From Thiomicrorhabdus arctica DSM 13458 (GTDB lineage Bacteria; Pseudomonadota; Gammaproteobacteria; Thiomicrospirales; Thiomicrospiraceae), in NCBI RefSeq assembly GCF_000381085.1, contig NZ_KB905903.1, positions 1 to 64,000 of the forward strand: a stretch of 64,000 bases of DNA, in the 5' to 3' direction. The notes beneath the pieces are model-generated. The model saw nothing but the letters and a program-made list of their open reading frames with translations. It ran no database searches and had not been told where the DNA came from. Positions 45,769 to 56,594 of the stretch are shown piece after piece. Made by a program: the position numbers and the translations under genes. Position 1 is the first letter of the stretch. Every line of letters begins with the position of its first letter.

Positions 45769-47145
45769 TTAGCATTCAACCCAAGTTACCGCCAAGCCTC
45801 CTAGCGAGGTTTCTTTATACTTGTGTGACATCTCTTCCCCTGTTTTTTTCATCGCAGCAATACAGCTATCCAAAGGCATCATATGCTCGCCGCTTTCACG
45901 TTTTGCAATACTGGCAGCGGTAAACGCCTTAATGGCACCAAAACCATTACGCTCAATGCAGGGCACCTGTACTAAGCCTTTTACAGGATCGCAAGTCATT
46001 CCTAAATGGTGCTCTAAAGCCATTTCAGCCGCTTGTTCTACTTGCATAACGGTTCCACCACGCACGGCACATAAGCCCGCTGCCGCCATCGCTGCCGCCG
46101 AACCAACTTCTCCCTGACACCCGACTTCAGCGCCTGAAATAGAGCTACGATGTTTGATCAAACCACCAATTGCAGCGGCTGTGAGCAAAAAGTTTTTAAC
46201 ATCCTTAAAGCTGCCATTTTCATGAGTCATAAAGTAGTAGAGTATGGCCGGAATCACGCCCGCTGCACCATTGGTTGGCGCAGTCACCACCATGTGGCCA
46301 TCGGCATTTTCTTCATTCACAGCCATGGCATAAGCACATAACCAATCGTTAGCGGTGCTAGGGGTTTCGTCATGTAAGAGTTGTTGGTGCAAATTTTTAG
46401 CACGTCGTTTTACATTGAGTCCACCTGGCAAAATTCCGGTTGAGTTGAGACCATTCTCTACGCAGGTTTTCATGGCATCCCATAAGGTCTGCAAGGCTTG
46501 ATCGAGCTGTTCTGCAGAAATATACAACAACTCATTCGCTTGTTTCATCTCGGCAATAGATAGGCCGCCGTTAAGTGCCATTTCCATCATAGAATTTGCA
46601 GAGTTAAATGGGTATGGACATTGTTCCGCAGGTTGGCCTTTTATAGGCGCTTTAATCTGATCTATTTCTGCCAGTGTTGAGATGAATCCACCACCAATGG
46701 AAAAGTACGTTTCCGAAAAAATAACCTGTTGATGTTGATCAATACATTCAAAAATAAGACCGTTGGGGTGCTGCGGCAGCGGATCCTTGAAGTCAAAAAT
46801 GACATCCTCAAGCGGATTAAAGATGATCGTTTCACTCGCTGATAATTGCAGTGTAGTGGCTTGGTAGAGTTTGGTCGTTAAGCTTTTAACATCGGCACTC
46901 GCAAGGTCTTGTGGTAAATAACCGTGCAGGCCCAAAACAACGGCCTTATCTGTCGCATGACCATGGCCGGTAAAAGCCAAAGACCCTTTTAGAATGCAGC
47001 GGAGTTGGAATGGCTCAATTTCGCTGAGTGTCCCTTGTTTTCTGAGCTTGCCCATAAAATCGTGAGCAGCGACCATGGGTCCCATGGTGTGTGAGCTTGA
47101 TGGGCCAATTCCAACTTTGAATATATCTAAAGCACTAATAAACAT
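45769..47145 (-). CDS. sdaA: L-serine dehydratase, iron-sulfur type
   Basis: A single-chain (458-residue) serine deaminase converting L-serine to pyruvate and ammonia with a 4Fe-4S cluster. Opening [14 protein letters not shown] is the beta-domain signature. The alpha domain holds [14 protein letters not shown] and the cluster cysteines in [13 protein letters not shown] and [13 protein letters not shown]. Length matches E. coli SdaA. An alanine/glycine-type Na+ symporter gene lies 168 bases upstream on the same strand, but a palindrome between them may terminate that transcript. Confidence 0.95.
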   Translation of the reverse strand: MFISALDIFKVGIGPSSSHTMGPMVAAHDFMGKLRKQGTLSEIEPFQLRCILKGSLAFTGHGHATDKAVVLGLHGYLPQDLASADVKSLTTKLYQATTLQLSASETIIFNPLEDVIFDFKDPLPQHPNGLIFECIDQHQQVIFSETYFSIGGGFISTLAEIDQIKAPIKGQPAEQCPYPFNSANSMMEMALNGGLSIAEMKQANELLYISAEQLDQALQTLWDAMKTCVENGLNSTGILPGGLNVKRRAKNLHQQLLHDETPSTANDWLCAYAMAVNEENADGHMVVTAPTNGAAGVIPAILYYFMTHENGSFKDVKNFLLTAAAIGGLIKHRSSISGAEVGCQGEVGSAAAMAAAGLCAVRGGTVMQVEQAAEMALEHHLGMTCDPVKGLVQVPCIERNGFGAIKAFTAASIAKRESGEHMMPLDSCIAAMKKTGEEMSHKYKETSLGGLAVTWVEC

Positions 47146-47250
47146 ACAGCAGCTTCCTGGTTAAATGGAAAATTTAAATTGTTAATATGCCAGAAAAAGT
47201 AGATAAGAAAAACCTGTTTTATATACGGGATTTTATTGGGACATCTTAAA

Positions 47251-47284
47251 ATGAACAACTAACCAGGTCTGGTCAGTTGTTCAT
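47251..47284. repeat. 34-base imperfect palindrome with a degenerate iterated core, after the symporter gene
   Basis: Core ACCAGGTCTGGT (47262-47273, one change) sits at the centre of a 34-base dyad with only two unpaired positions. It lies 29 bases downstream of the minus-strand symporter stop, consistent with a terminator or 3' stabiliser. Confidence 0.82.
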
Positions 47285-47312
47285 AACAGTATTTTAAGGG
47301 GTGCAGCGGCTG

Positions 47313-48656
47313 TTATTTATTTTTTTGTATTTGACTGAGTTTGATAATAACAGGGGAAAGCACGAGTAAGGCAATTAGGTTGGGGATCGCCATGAGTGCA
47401 TTCAGTACGTCGGCTAGAATCAATACGGTATTAAAGTGGTTCGAGAGAGCTGCGCCCGCAAAAACGGCCAAAACCCAGAGAATACGATAGCCAGTGATGA
47501 CTTTGGTTCCGGCTAAATATTCGGCACACCGTTCTCCATAATAACTCCATCCAAGTAAGGTTGTGAAGGCGAATGTCGCTAAGGTGATCGCGACCACCAC
47601 CGCGCCTAGGTCTGAATCTAAGCCTACTGTAAAGGCCAATGCGGTCAGTGGCGAACCCGTTTCACCGCTCTGCCAGACGCCAGTCACCATTATGACCAAT
47701 GCCGTCATCGTACAGAGGATAATCGTGTCAATAAAAGTCCCCAGCATGGCAATGTGGCCCTGTTCAACGGGATCATTGGTTTTTGCAGCCGCGTGGGCAA
47801 TGGGCGCCGTCCCCATACCTGCCTCATTGGAAAACACCCCACGCGCCACGCCAAATTGAATCGCTAGGATAAGACCCGCACCAGCAAATCCACCCGCTGC
47901 GGCACTGCCCGTAAAGGCGCTTTCAACGATGGTCACTAGAGCACCAGGCAGTTTATCAAGGTAGGTTCCTAAGATATACAATGAGAAACCAATATATAAA
48001 ATGGCCATAATCGGCACTAAGGCTGTCGCAGTATGTGCAATGCGCTGGATACCACCAAACATAACGAGCCCTACTAGTATCATCAACACAATACCGGTAG
48101 CTTGATTATCAAAACCAAAAGCCGTTTCCATCGCGCCAGCGACTGCATTGGCTTGCACCATATTACCGATGCCAAATGCCGCGATCGTACCAAACAACGC
48201 AAATGCTACGGCAAGAGGTTTCCATTTTTCGCCCATGCCATTTTTAATGTAATACATCGGACCGCCAACGTGCCGACCTTCATCATCGGTTTCACGATAT
48301 TTTACAGCCAATAAAGCTTCACTATATTTAGTGGCCATACCGACCAATGCCGTCATCCACATCCAGAAAATAGCGCCAGGGCCACCAATAAAGAGGGCCG
48401 CTGCCACGCCTGCAATATTGCCCGTACCAACCGTCGCAGCCATCGCGGTCATTAATGCGGCAAACGGACTGATATCACCTTCCTCTTTTGGGTTTCTGCG
48501 TTTCCATAAAAGGCTAAAGGCATAGAAAAGATTTCTCAACGGCAGAAAACGCAAGCGAATGGTTAAATACAATCCTGTTCCTAATAATAGAATCAGCATG
48601 GCCGGTCCCCAAGCCCAACTGCTGGCGGTTGATAAGATGTCGTTAATGGATCCCAT
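47313..48656 (-). CDS. AGCS family sodium/alanine (or glycine) symporter
   Basis: A 447-residue sodium-coupled small amino acid transporter with about ten membrane helices. Signatures include GNIAGVAAALFIGGPGAIFW, MATKYSEALLAVKYRE and FGVARGVFSNEAGMGTAPIA. The ATG at 48656 is favoured over an in-frame TTG at 48686 because AAGGAA lies between them. Alanine is the usual substrate, but glycine or serine cannot be excluded. The serine dehydratase gene downstream makes serine plausible as a linked substrate. No glycine riboswitch was recognised in the short upstream gap. Confidence 0.9.
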   Translation of the reverse strand: MGSINDILSTASSWAWGPAMLILLLGTGLYLTIRLRFLPLRNLFYAFSLLWKRRNPKEEGDISPFAALMTAMAATVGTGNIAGVAAALFIGGPGAIFWMWMTALVGMATKYSEALLAVKYRETDDEGRHVGGPMYYIKNGMGEKWKPLAVAFALFGTIAAFGIGNMVQANAVAGAMETAFGFDNQATGIVLMILVGLVMFGGIQRIAHTATALVPIMAILYIGFSLYILGTYLDKLPGALVTIVESAFTGSAAAGGFAGAGLILAIQFGVARGVFSNEAGMGTAPIAHAAAKTNDPVEQGHIAMLGTFIDTIILCTMTALVIMVTGVWQSGETGSPLTALAFTVGLDSDLGAVVVAITLATFAFTTLLGWSYYGERCAEYLAGTKVITGYRILWVLAVFAGAALSNHFNTVLILADVLNALMAIPNLIALLVLSPVIIKLSQIQKNK

Positions 48657-48840
48657 AATCAGCTTTTCCTTAAAAGTTTTAATCAAATTACCTGGAAAGT
48701 TCGGGTTTGTCGAGAAAAAGAGCTTTATGAATGAATTAGATCCACTGGTGTATGTTTTATCACCCTGGAATTTAGCCTTTTGATTTACTCTGAAGATTGA
48801 GGCACAATAGCGACCCGAAATACTTCATTAGATAGATTTT

Positions 48841-49635
48841 ATGCTTAAACTCGTTGTTACCGATTTGGATGGAACTTTACTCGATCAGCATCATCAAATC
48901 CCTCTTATTTGTAAGCAGGCGTTACAGGCAGTTGATGCATTAGGCATTCAGGTGATGCTGGCTACAGGGCGTCATTTCAATGACGTTTTTGTCTTAGCAC
49001 AACAGCTTGAGATTGACAGCTGTCTGATTACATCGAATGGTGCGCGGGTGCATAATCAACTAGGTGAACTGCTGTATGAAAGTCATATTCCGGGGTGTTT
49101 GGCTTCAAAAGTACTGTCATTAAGTGCTGAATTTGGAGTGCATCGTAATATTTATCAAGGTGACCATTGGTGGGTAGAGTTGCCTAATGAAGCTTTGCTG
49201 GCGATCCATCATAGTTCACAGTTTCGTTATCAATTGACGGACTTTACGCAACTCAATCCAGAAGGCATTGATAAGTTTTATTTTTATGCTGAGCATGAAC
49301 AGCTATTGCCGCTTGAAGCAGAATTAAAAGCACAGCTCGGTGATGAACTCTATATCACTTTTACGACTGAAAACTATCTGGAAGTGATGAATAAAGGGGT
49401 TTCTAAAGGTCAGACATTACAGACTGTTTTGCAGAATAGGAATATTTGTCCGAGTGAAGTCATGGCATTTGGCGATGGGTTTAATGATATAGATATGTTG
49501 CAGTTGGTCGGAGAGCCGGTAGTGATGCAGAATGCCCATTCTGATATCAAACAATTGCTAAAAGACGCGATGATTGCACCTTCAAATAGCGAAAATGGCG
49601 TGGCTTTGCATCTCCATAAAACCGTGTTGCGCTAA
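48841..49635 (+). CDS. Cof-type HAD family phosphatase
   Basis: A 264-residue cytosolic HAD-IIB hydrolase. It has the nucleophile motif VTDLDGTLLDQ, motif II ATGRHFNDV, the Lys in VSKGQTLQ and the terminal acidic motif AFGDGFNDIDML. Cof-type enzymes dephosphorylate sugar phosphates, FMN or pyridoxal phosphate, and the substrate here is unknown. The gene precedes dut by 84 bases and may share its transcript. Confidence 0.9.
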   Translation: MLKLVVTDLDGTLLDQHHQIPLICKQALQAVDALGIQVMLATGRHFNDVFVLAQQLEIDSCLITSNGARVHNQLGELLYESHIPGCLASKVLSLSAEFGVHRNIYQGDHWWVELPNEALLAIHHSSQFRYQLTDFTQLNPEGIDKFYFYAEHEQLLPLEAELKAQLGDELYITFTTENYLEVMNKGVSKGQTLQTVLQNRNICPSEVMAFGDGFNDIDMLQLVGEPVVMQNAHSDIKQLLKDAMIAPSNSENGVALHLHKTVLR

Positions 49636-49719
49636 CCGTACAACATCGCGACTCTATAGTAGAATGTTCCACAAAATATTTATAAATTTGATGAATCTAA
49701 ATTCAAGTAAAGGAAGATC

Positions 49720-50181
49720 ATGACGTTACAAGTTCAATACAAAATTTTAGACAAACGCCTTGGTAATGAAATCGAAATGCCACATTATGGTACGAAAGGG
49801 TCTGCGGGCTTAGATTTACGTGCATGTATTGATGAAGACTTGACGATAGAACCAGGTCAAACTATTTTAATTCCGACCGGTATGGCGATTCATTTGGACG
49901 ACAGTGGTTTGGCGGCAATGTTACTGCCTCGCTCTGGTTTAGGTCATAAACACGGGATTGTCCTAGGCAACTTAGTGGGTTTGATTGATTCGGATTATCA
50001 AGGGCCGTTAATGGTTTCTTGTTGGAACCGTAGTGAAGTCGCTTACACCATCGCGGTGGGCGAGCGCATTGCACAAATGGTGATTGTGCCGGTTTTACAG
50101 CCAGTGTTTACTGAAGTGGTAGAGTTTGGTGATGCCACTGAGCGTGGCGAAGGTGGTTTTGGCCACACAGGTTCTCAATAA
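49720..50181 (+). CDS. dut: dUTP diphosphatase
   Basis: Dut hydrolyses dUTP to dUMP and pyrophosphate, keeping uracil out of DNA and feeding dTMP synthesis. The 153-residue trimeric enzyme has all five motifs: GSAGLDLRA (1), [12 protein letters not shown] (2), [13 protein letters not shown] (3), [10 protein letters not shown] (4) and [10 protein letters not shown] (5). An AAAGGAAG ribosome site precedes the ATG. In many gammaproteobacteria it directly follows coaBC; here the sdaA, symporter and HAD genes lie between. Confidence 0.96.
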   Translation: MTLQVQYKILDKRLGNEIEMPHYGTKGSAGLDLRACIDEDLTIEPGQTILIPTGMAIHLDDSGLAAMLLPRSGLGHKHGIVLGNLVGLIDSDYQGPLMVSCWNRSEVAYTIAVGERIAQMVIVPVLQPVFTEVVEFGDATERGEGGFGHTGSQ

Positions 50182-50328
50182 AGTAAATATCCTCCGTTGG
50201 CTTAACGTCTTCCCCCTTAACATAAAAGAACATAAAAGCCGTTGGCTAACACGAAAAGAGGATGGAATCGCGACACCTTCCTTGTATTTAAGGAGGAGTG
50301 TTTTCGTTTCGAGGGAGAAAAGTATGAA

Positions 50329-50730
50329 TTACTTAGCTCTTAGTGCATCACGAATTTCTGTCAATAACACTTCTTCCGTAGAAGGTTTTGGATCTGCTTT
50401 TGGTGCAACTTCTTCGACTTTCTTCATAGAGTTCATTGCTCTTACAATCATGAAAATAACAAATGCGATAATGACAAAATCAACAACTGTTTGAATAAAA
50501 ATACCGTAGCTCATCACAACAGCCGGAGCGTCACCAACCGCTTCTTTAATGACAATTGATAAGTCAGAAAAATCCACACCGCCTAATAACACCCCGATTG
50601 GAGGCATTATAATATTTGCAACCAAGGCGGTTACCACCTTTCCAAAGGCGACCCCGATAATTACTGCAACGGCTAAATCGACAACATTACCTTTAAGTGC
50701 AAAAGCTTTAAATTCTTTCATCATGCTCAT
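50329..50730 (-). CDS. mscL: large-conductance mechanosensitive channel
   Basis: A 133-residue MscL that gates at near-lytic membrane tension. Typical are [20 protein letters not shown] (N-terminal helix and TM1), the periplasmic loop, [20 protein letters not shown] (TM2) and the C-terminal helix [12 protein letters not shown]. Start may be Met1 or Met3. It appears monocistronic, between dut and an aminotransferase gene. Confidence 0.95.
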   Translation of the reverse strand: MSMMKEFKAFALKGNVVDLAVAVIIGVAFGKVVTALVANIIMPPIGVLLGGVDFSDLSIVIKEAVGDAPAVVMSYGIFIQTVVDFVIIAFVIFMIVRAMNSMKKVEEVAPKADPKPSTEEVLLTEIRDALRAK

Positions 50731-50886
50731 TTACGTAACTCCTAGATTTTTTATTTTAAGGTGGCATTTATGCTGTTTATGGCATCCATAAAACGAACAG
50801 TTTGATATTAGGTTATCGGCTCTATGGAGTCAATCACTCATGTGCTAAGTAATGGGGCTAGTTTTTAGTCGGCGCTAGTAAAAGGA

Positions 50887-52089
50887 TTATTTAGACGGGT
50901 TGATATCTTTTATAAACTGAGCCATCTTCTGAACGGCCAGCACGAGTTCCGCTTCTGTTGTGGTATACGCCAAACGGACGTGTTGGTTCGCTTGGTAATC
51001 ACCAAAATCTCGTCCAGGGGTAATCGCTACCCCGGTGTCCCTTAATAAGTCGAAACAGAATTGATCTGCATTGTCAGTAAAGTCGGAGATATCCCAATAG
51101 AGGTAGAATGCCCCTTGCGGTAATACTTTTAAGCGAAAACCAGCATCTCGCATACTATGATAGAGGGTGTTTCGACGTGCTTCGAACATTTGTCTACGTA
51201 GTTCTAAATTGTCTAGAGCATCAGTCTCTAATACGCGTAAAGCGCCGTATTGTGATGGGGTTGACGCGGCTAAAAATAGATTTTGACCAAGACGTTCTAA
51301 TACGGGCATCAGCGCATCGGGGGCGATACACCATCCTAGGCGCCAGCCAGTCATACCAAAATACTTAGAGAATGAGTTAATGACAATGACATTATTCGGT
51401 AAGTTTTTATGTGCCAAGATACTTTCTGCAGGCCGTTCATAAATTAGCCCTTGATAGATTTCATCGACAATAAAATAACAGTTTTTCTCGGCAAGAAAAT
51501 TTGCCATGGAAAGCAACTCTGCTTGTTCTATAATCGTCCCGGTAGGGTTGGCCGGGCTGGCGACCATTACCGCTTTAATGCCGGGTTGCCAATGCGTCTT
51601 GAGCAATTCGCTATTCAGTTGATATTGGGTCTCACAGCCGACGGGAATTCCAATAATTTTACCTTGTAGTAACTTTACAAATTGGCGATTACATGGATAG
51701 GCCGGATCGCTCAATAATACTTTATCCCCCGGGTTAAGGATGGCGGTTAACACCAAATGTAAAGCACTGGAGGAACCTGGGGTAATCATAATATTATCGG
51801 CTGCGACGTCTGCAGAGTAAAAGTGTTGATAAAAATGGGAGAGCTTATCTCTTAAAGCCGGCAGGCCCATTGTGGGCGTGTAGTGCGTTAATCCCAAAGC
51901 GGCCGCATGCATTGCGGCTTCATGGACACACGGCAGTGATGGAAAGTCGGGTTCGCCAATTTCCATATGGATGATTTTTTTACCTGCTGCTTCCAGTGCC
52001 TTGGCTTCACCCAGTATTTTCATCACATGAAATGGTTGAATTTGCTCAGCAATCTGGGCTATAGAGGCTTTGAACGGACTTATATTCAT
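50887..52089 (-). CDS. class I/II PLP-dependent aminotransferase
   Basis: A 400-residue fold-type I aminotransferase. The PLP Lys lies in SFSKYFGMTGWRLGW, with VASPANPTGTIIEQ (substrate/PLP-phosphate loop), DEIYQGLIY and TPGRDFG near the C-terminus. The family covers aspartate, aromatic, alanine and valine-pyruvate aminotransferases, and substrate preference cannot be decided here. The N-terminal FHVMKILGEAKALEAAGK fits the aspartate-like group. It is divergent from yajQ. Confidence 0.88.
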   Translation of the reverse strand: MNISPFKASIAQIAEQIQPFHVMKILGEAKALEAAGKKIIHMEIGEPDFPSLPCVHEAAMHAAALGLTHYTPTMGLPALRDKLSHFYQHFYSADVAADNIMITPGSSSALHLVLTAILNPGDKVLLSDPAYPCNRQFVKLLQGKIIGIPVGCETQYQLNSELLKTHWQPGIKAVMVASPANPTGTIIEQAELLSMANFLAEKNCYFIVDEIYQGLIYERPAESILAHKNLPNNVIVINSFSKYFGMTGWRLGWCIAPDALMPVLERLGQNLFLAASTPSQYGALRVLETDALDNLELRRQMFEARRNTLYHSMRDAGFRLKVLPQGAFYLYWDISDFTDNADQFCFDLLRDTGVAITPGRDFGDYQANQHVRLAYTTTEAELVLAVQKMAQFIKDINPSK

Positions 52090-52251
52090 AGAGAAACGGT
52101 CTACTTATTTCGGGGATTTAAGAGAGTAAAATACATAAAATTGAGAAACTTATTATAGGGTGCATGAGCCATTAAACAAAATGCTTATCTAGTGGTAAAA
52201 TAGTGCCAACTTTTTTAAATAATATGCGCCTGGATTGTCTTTTACAAAAGC

Positions 52252-52263
52252 ACCAGGCCTGGT
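52252..52263. repeat. iterated palindrome, exact core, just before the yajQ ribosome site
   Basis: Exact ACCAGGCCTGGT ending two bases before the GGAG ribosome site of yajQ. Symmetry stops at 12 bases. Confidence 0.9.
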
Positions 52264-52273
52264 AGGAGTAAAA

Positions 52274-52759
52274 ATGCCTTCATTTGATATCGTTTCAGAA
52301 CTGGATAAACACGAATTAACTAATGCAATTGATCAAGCCAATAAAGAGGTCACGACACGTTATGACTTTAAAGGCAGTGATTCAAAGTTTGTTCTTAAAG
52401 AGACTACGGTCACCCTGCATACGCAGTCAGATTTTCAATTAGATCAGATGTTTGATATCTTGGTCCAAAAAGCGAATCGACGTGGCATTGATGTGAAATG
52501 TATGGAACAAAAAGAGGCTGATGTCCAGCTCAAAACGGCCAAACAAGATATTGAAATGAAAGAAGGTCTGGATGCGCCGATGATTAAAAAAATCATAAAA
52601 GCCATTAAAGACGCAAAGCTTAAGGTTCAAGCTGCGGGTCAAGGTGATAGTGTGCGTGTGACGGGCAAAAAACGCGATGATTTGCAAGACGCGATGCAGA
52701 TGTTACGCGGCATGGAAGATCTGGAGTTACCTTTGCAGTTCAATAACTTTAGAGATTAA
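52274..52759 (+). CDS. yajQ: YajQ family nucleotide-binding protein
   Basis: From the ATG at 52274 the protein is 161 residues and begins MPSFDIVSELDKHELTNAID, the canonical YajQ start, with TAGGAG seven bases upstream. An upstream in-frame TTG would translate the iterated palindrome and is unlikely. Two ferredoxin-like halves and VRVTGKKRDDLQDAMQMLR are typical. Homologues bind RNA, GTP or c-di-GMP (the Xanthomonas and Pseudomonas effector), which is notable because this window encodes three GGDEF proteins. argB follows after 33 bases. Confidence 0.94.
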   Translation: MPSFDIVSELDKHELTNAIDQANKEVTTRYDFKGSDSKFVLKETTVTLHTQSDFQLDQMFDILVQKANRRGIDVKCMEQKEADVQLKTAKQDIEMKEGLDAPMIKKIIKAIKDAKLKVQAAGQGDSVRVTGKKRDDLQDAMQMLRGMEDLELPLQFNNFRD

Positions 52760-52780
52760 ATTTTTTCATTAAATTGGTAA

Positions 52781-53704
<924 letters not shown>

Positions 53705-53780
53705 TCATGCTATTTTCTGTGATGTCCCTCACAGGGCTAAATAAGTTATTAATGAATAAAATTGAATAAAGGAAAAGAGT

Positions 53781-54620
53781 ATGGATTTAGACATGATTTT
53801 AAATGAATACGCTATGCCTTGGGGCATCAAGATTGCGATGGCAATATTGATCTTTGTGGTGGGTAAGTTTGTCGTTAAAATGATCGTGAGCTTAGTAAGA
53901 AAGTTATTAGGTCGTTCGCCGGCAATGGATGGAATGTTGGTTGATTTTATCGTTTCCATTGTCAATGCCGTGTTAATTTTATTCGTCATTATTGCAGCTT
54001 TAGACCAACTAGGCGTTGACACATCTTCATTAGTCGCTTTAATTGCAGCAGCGGGTCTAGCGATTGGTTTAGCACTGCAAGGCTCCATGCAAAATTTTGC
54101 TGCCGGCGTAATGATTTTGGTATTCAAGCCGTTCAAAAGTGGTGATTTTGTTGAAGCCGGTGGTGTATCAGGCGTGGTGGAAAGAGTGCAACTTTTCAGT
54201 ACAACCATGCGTACCACGGACAACAAAGAAGTAATTGTGCCAAATGGTGGCATCTATAGCGGTCCAATTACCAATTTCTCAGCGCGTGATACACGTCGAG
54301 TTGATATGGTTTTTGGAATTGGTTATGACGATGATATCCGTAAAGCCAAAACGATTCTTGAAACATTGGTGGCTGAAGATGAACGTATCTTAAAAGATCC
54401 TGTTCCAGTAGTGGCTCTGTCTGCCTTAGCAGAAAGCAGTGTCAATTTTATCGTCCGCCCTTGGGTGAATTCAGGGGATTATTGGAAAGTCTTGTGGGAT
54501 ATGAATGAGAAAGTAAAATTAGCATTTGATGAAGCGGGTATCTCTATTCCTTATCCGCAAATGGATGTTCATTTACATAAACAACCTGTTGAGCAATCTT
54601 CTGAGCTACCTGCTGAGTAA
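53781..54620 (+). CDS. mscS: small-conductance mechanosensitive channel
   Basis: A 279-residue MscS. Three membrane helices (about 18-38, 62-82, 90-120) end in the Gly/Ala-rich pore helix ALIAAAGLAIGLALQGSMQN, followed by FAAGVMILVFKPFKSGDFVE and the beta and alpha-beta cage. Length matches E. coli YggB (286). GGAAAAG precedes the ATG. A terminator follows the stop. It is the third mechanosensitive channel gene within 15 kb. Confidence 0.93.
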   Translation: MDLDMILNEYAMPWGIKIAMAILIFVVGKFVVKMIVSLVRKLLGRSPAMDGMLVDFIVSIVNAVLILFVIIAALDQLGVDTSSLVALIAAAGLAIGLALQGSMQNFAAGVMILVFKPFKSGDFVEAGGVSGVVERVQLFSTTMRTTDNKEVIVPNGGIYSGPITNFSARDTRRVDMVFGIGYDDDIRKAKTILETLVAEDERILKDPVPVVALSALAESSVNFIVRPWVNSGDYWKVLWDMNEKVKLAFDEAGISIPYPQMDVHLHKQPVEQSSELPAE

Positions 54621-54663
54621 TTGGTCTGGTTTATATTGTGTTAAATGAATATTCATTCGTTTG

Positions 54664-54691
54664 AAAAGCCACTTATAGAGTGGCTTTTTTG
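54664..54691 (+). terminator. mscS terminator
   Basis: AAAAGCCAC pairs with GTGGCTTTT around TTATAGA, followed by further T residues. Confidence 0.87.
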
Positions 54692-54746
54692 TTTCTGTCA
54701 AACGCTCATGGGGTTGGTCTGGGGAGTTAAATCCACATCACAAATA

Positions 54747-54758
54747 ACCAGGCCTGGT
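54747..54758. repeat. iterated palindrome, exact core, upstream of the TauE gene
   Basis: Exact ACCAGGCCTGGT, 26 bases before the TauE-like ATG. It would overlie the -35 region of the TACAAT box at 54772-54777. Confidence 0.9.
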
Positions 54759-54784
54759 CAACATTGTCGAATACAATAGTGCCC

Positions 54785-55549
54785 ATGGAAATCATCAATC
54801 AAATTGGCCTGTTGGTCATCTCTCTCGTAGCAAACCTATTTTCCGCTTTAGCAGGTGGAGGCGCAGGTTTGTTGCAGCTACCCGCTTTATTGTTCCTAGG
54901 TCTACCTTTTGGAACCGCGCTTGCCACCCATAAGGTTGCCAGTGTATTTTTAGGGCTGGGTGCCACTGCTCGCCATCTTAAAACATCTACTTTTGATTGG
55001 TCGTTTTCGCTCTTTATTCTCGTCACTGGACTTCCGGGTGTTGTGCTTGGCGCCAGTATTATCTTGCAGGTTGAAGATGATATTGCTCAAGGTCTGCTTG
55101 GTTTACTAACACTCAGCTTAGGTCTGTATTCTTGGCTTAAACCAGAATTAGGTCGAACCCATGATCATAAAAACAGACACCGATCAGGTTTGGTTATTGG
55201 CGGAGGGGTTTTGTTTATAATTGGCGTTTTGAATGGTTCATTAACGTCGGGCACGGGCTTATTTGTCACCTTATGGCTCGTGCGTTGGTTTGGTTTGGAT
55301 TATAAAACGGCTGTTTCTTACACGTTGGTACTGGTTGGTATCTTCTGGAATGGGTCAGGAGCGGTTACCTTAGGTATTTTAGGAAATATTCAATGGGCAT
55401 GGTTGCCAGCATTGATTTTAGGTTCTCTTATCGGCGGTTACTTAGGAGCGCATTTAGCGATAATCAAAGGTAACGGTCTGGTGAAGCGGTCTTTTGAGGT
55501 GATTACCGTTTTAGTGGGACTTTCATTAATGGCCAAATCCTTAATCTAA
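54785..55549 (+). CDS. TauE/SafE family sulfite/anion permease
   Basis: A 254-residue membrane protein with about eight helices in two related halves. Family strings are NLFSALAGGGAGLLQLPALL, then LATHKVASVFLGLGATARH and GVLNGSLTSGTGLFVTLWLV. TauE/SafE members export sulfite, sulfoacetate or related anions, but substrate is undefined here. I use the ATG at 54785 over a TTG seven codons upstream. There is no Shine-Dalgarno sequence, and a TACAAT ends seven bases before the ATG, so the mRNA may be leaderless. Confidence 0.86.
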   Translation: MEIINQIGLLVISLVANLFSALAGGGAGLLQLPALLFLGLPFGTALATHKVASVFLGLGATARHLKTSTFDWSFSLFILVTGLPGVVLGASIILQVEDDIAQGLLGLLTLSLGLYSWLKPELGRTHDHKNRHRSGLVIGGGVLFIIGVLNGSLTSGTGLFVTLWLVRWFGLDYKTAVSYTLVLVGIFWNGSGAVTLGILGNIQWAWLPALILGSLIGGYLGAHLAIIKGNGLVKRSFEVITVLVGLSLMAKSLI

Positions 55550-55698
55550 TTTTCTTAAGTACTAGGGTAGTCTCTTGTTTTAAAATGTGAATCACAAGGA
55601 CGTATCCATGGAGTTTCTAAATAGTGTGGTACGTGTAAGGTTGCTTCTCAATAAGCCTTCGTTTTTAAACGATTCAACCAAATTGCTGAATTTAAGAC

Positions 55699-55733
55699 AA
55701 AAAAATACCCGCAACTCAAAGAGTTACGGGTAT
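55699..55733 (-). terminator. terminator of the OmpA-family gene
   Basis: TACCCG…AACTC pairs with GAGTT…CGGGTA, one mismatch each arm, with an A run on the plus strand that becomes a T run for minus-strand transcription. Confidence 0.82.
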
Positions 55734-55772
55734 AGCGCTTAAAAAGGAACGCTTAATAAAGGTGAATTACCC

Positions 55773-56420
55773 TTATTGTGCTTTAATAACTTTAATCTCA
55801 ACACGACGGTTTTCAGCACGTCCTGCTTTGGTTTTGTTGGTCGCGATTGGTGCACTTTCACCCATGCCGAAAGTTTCAATGCGTTCACCACTAATGCCTT
55901 TACCTGTTAAGTAGGCTTTAACAGCATTTGCACGTTTCTGAGATAGTGACTGGTTGTAATCTGCTTTACCCGTAGCATCTGTATGACCTGTTACTTGAAT
56001 ATGTCTTGCAGGGTTACGCGTCATGTAATCAGCATAATTATCTAGCTCTTGATTTGCAGGAAGCTTTAAGTTAGCTTTGTTAACATCAAAGAAACCACGG
56101 AATGCTGCAGGTACATCTTCAATAATTGTTTCAACGAAAACTGGCGTAGGTTTTGGTGCAGGTGCAATAACAACGGCCACTGGTGCTGGCTTAGGCTCTG
56201 CGATGCCTTCACATTTGTTAATAGCTGTTTCTTTTGTCCAGTTGCTTGAGTGAACACAACGGTTCCAAGAATCGCGGACGACATTACCGTTTGAATCCAC
56301 AACATAAGCGCCTTGTGCGTTGTCTTGGATAGCAGCAGAATCTTCTACATGAGAATGAGCCTGTGCGCCAAATGTCGCTAGAGATAAAATCGCTGCAAGG
56401 GGTAGTAATTTAGTTTTCAT
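55773..56420 (-). CDS. OmpA family outer-membrane/peptidoglycan-binding protein
   Basis: A 215-residue exported protein with a signal peptide ending AQAHSH. A short N-terminal part carries a Cys pair (NRCVHSSNW…NKCEG) seen in OmpA-like proteins of this group, and a Pro/Ala-rich linker follows (PKPAPVAVVIAPAPKPTP). The C-terminal OmpA domain (about 105-213) has ITGHTDATGKADYNQSLSQK, shown in part as GHTDATGKADYNQSLS, and the peptidoglycan-binding NRRVEIKV tail. No beta barrel is present, so it probably anchors envelope layers as a periplasmic or lipid-free protein. Confidence 0.88.
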   Translation of the reverse strand: MKTKLLPLAAILSLATFGAQAHSHVEDSAAIQDNAQGAYVVDSNGNVVRDSWNRCVHSSNWTKETAINKCEGIAEPKPAPVAVVIAPAPKPTPVFVETIIEDVPAAFRGFFDVNKANLKLPANQELDNYADYMTRNPARHIQVTGHTDATGKADYNQSLSQKRANAVKAYLTGKGISGERIETFGMGESAPIATNKTKAGRAENRRVEIKVIKAQ

Positions 56421-56594
56421 GAGAAAATCCTTAACATATTTAAAAAAAGTGAGTTTGCAAACATTAATATAACAGTTTATTAGTTAATCTGTATAGTTGA
56501 TTTTACGAACAGATCAACTGTTAGATGACGTTCATAGGGTAAAAGTCACATGCTATTTTACTTATTTTACTTATTTTATGTTTTTATGTTTTTA

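Noticed and set aside
48657-48840. Possible glycine riboswitch ahead of the AGCS symporter
   Set aside because: The gap is shared with a divergent gene and no glycine-aptamer core could be recognised.
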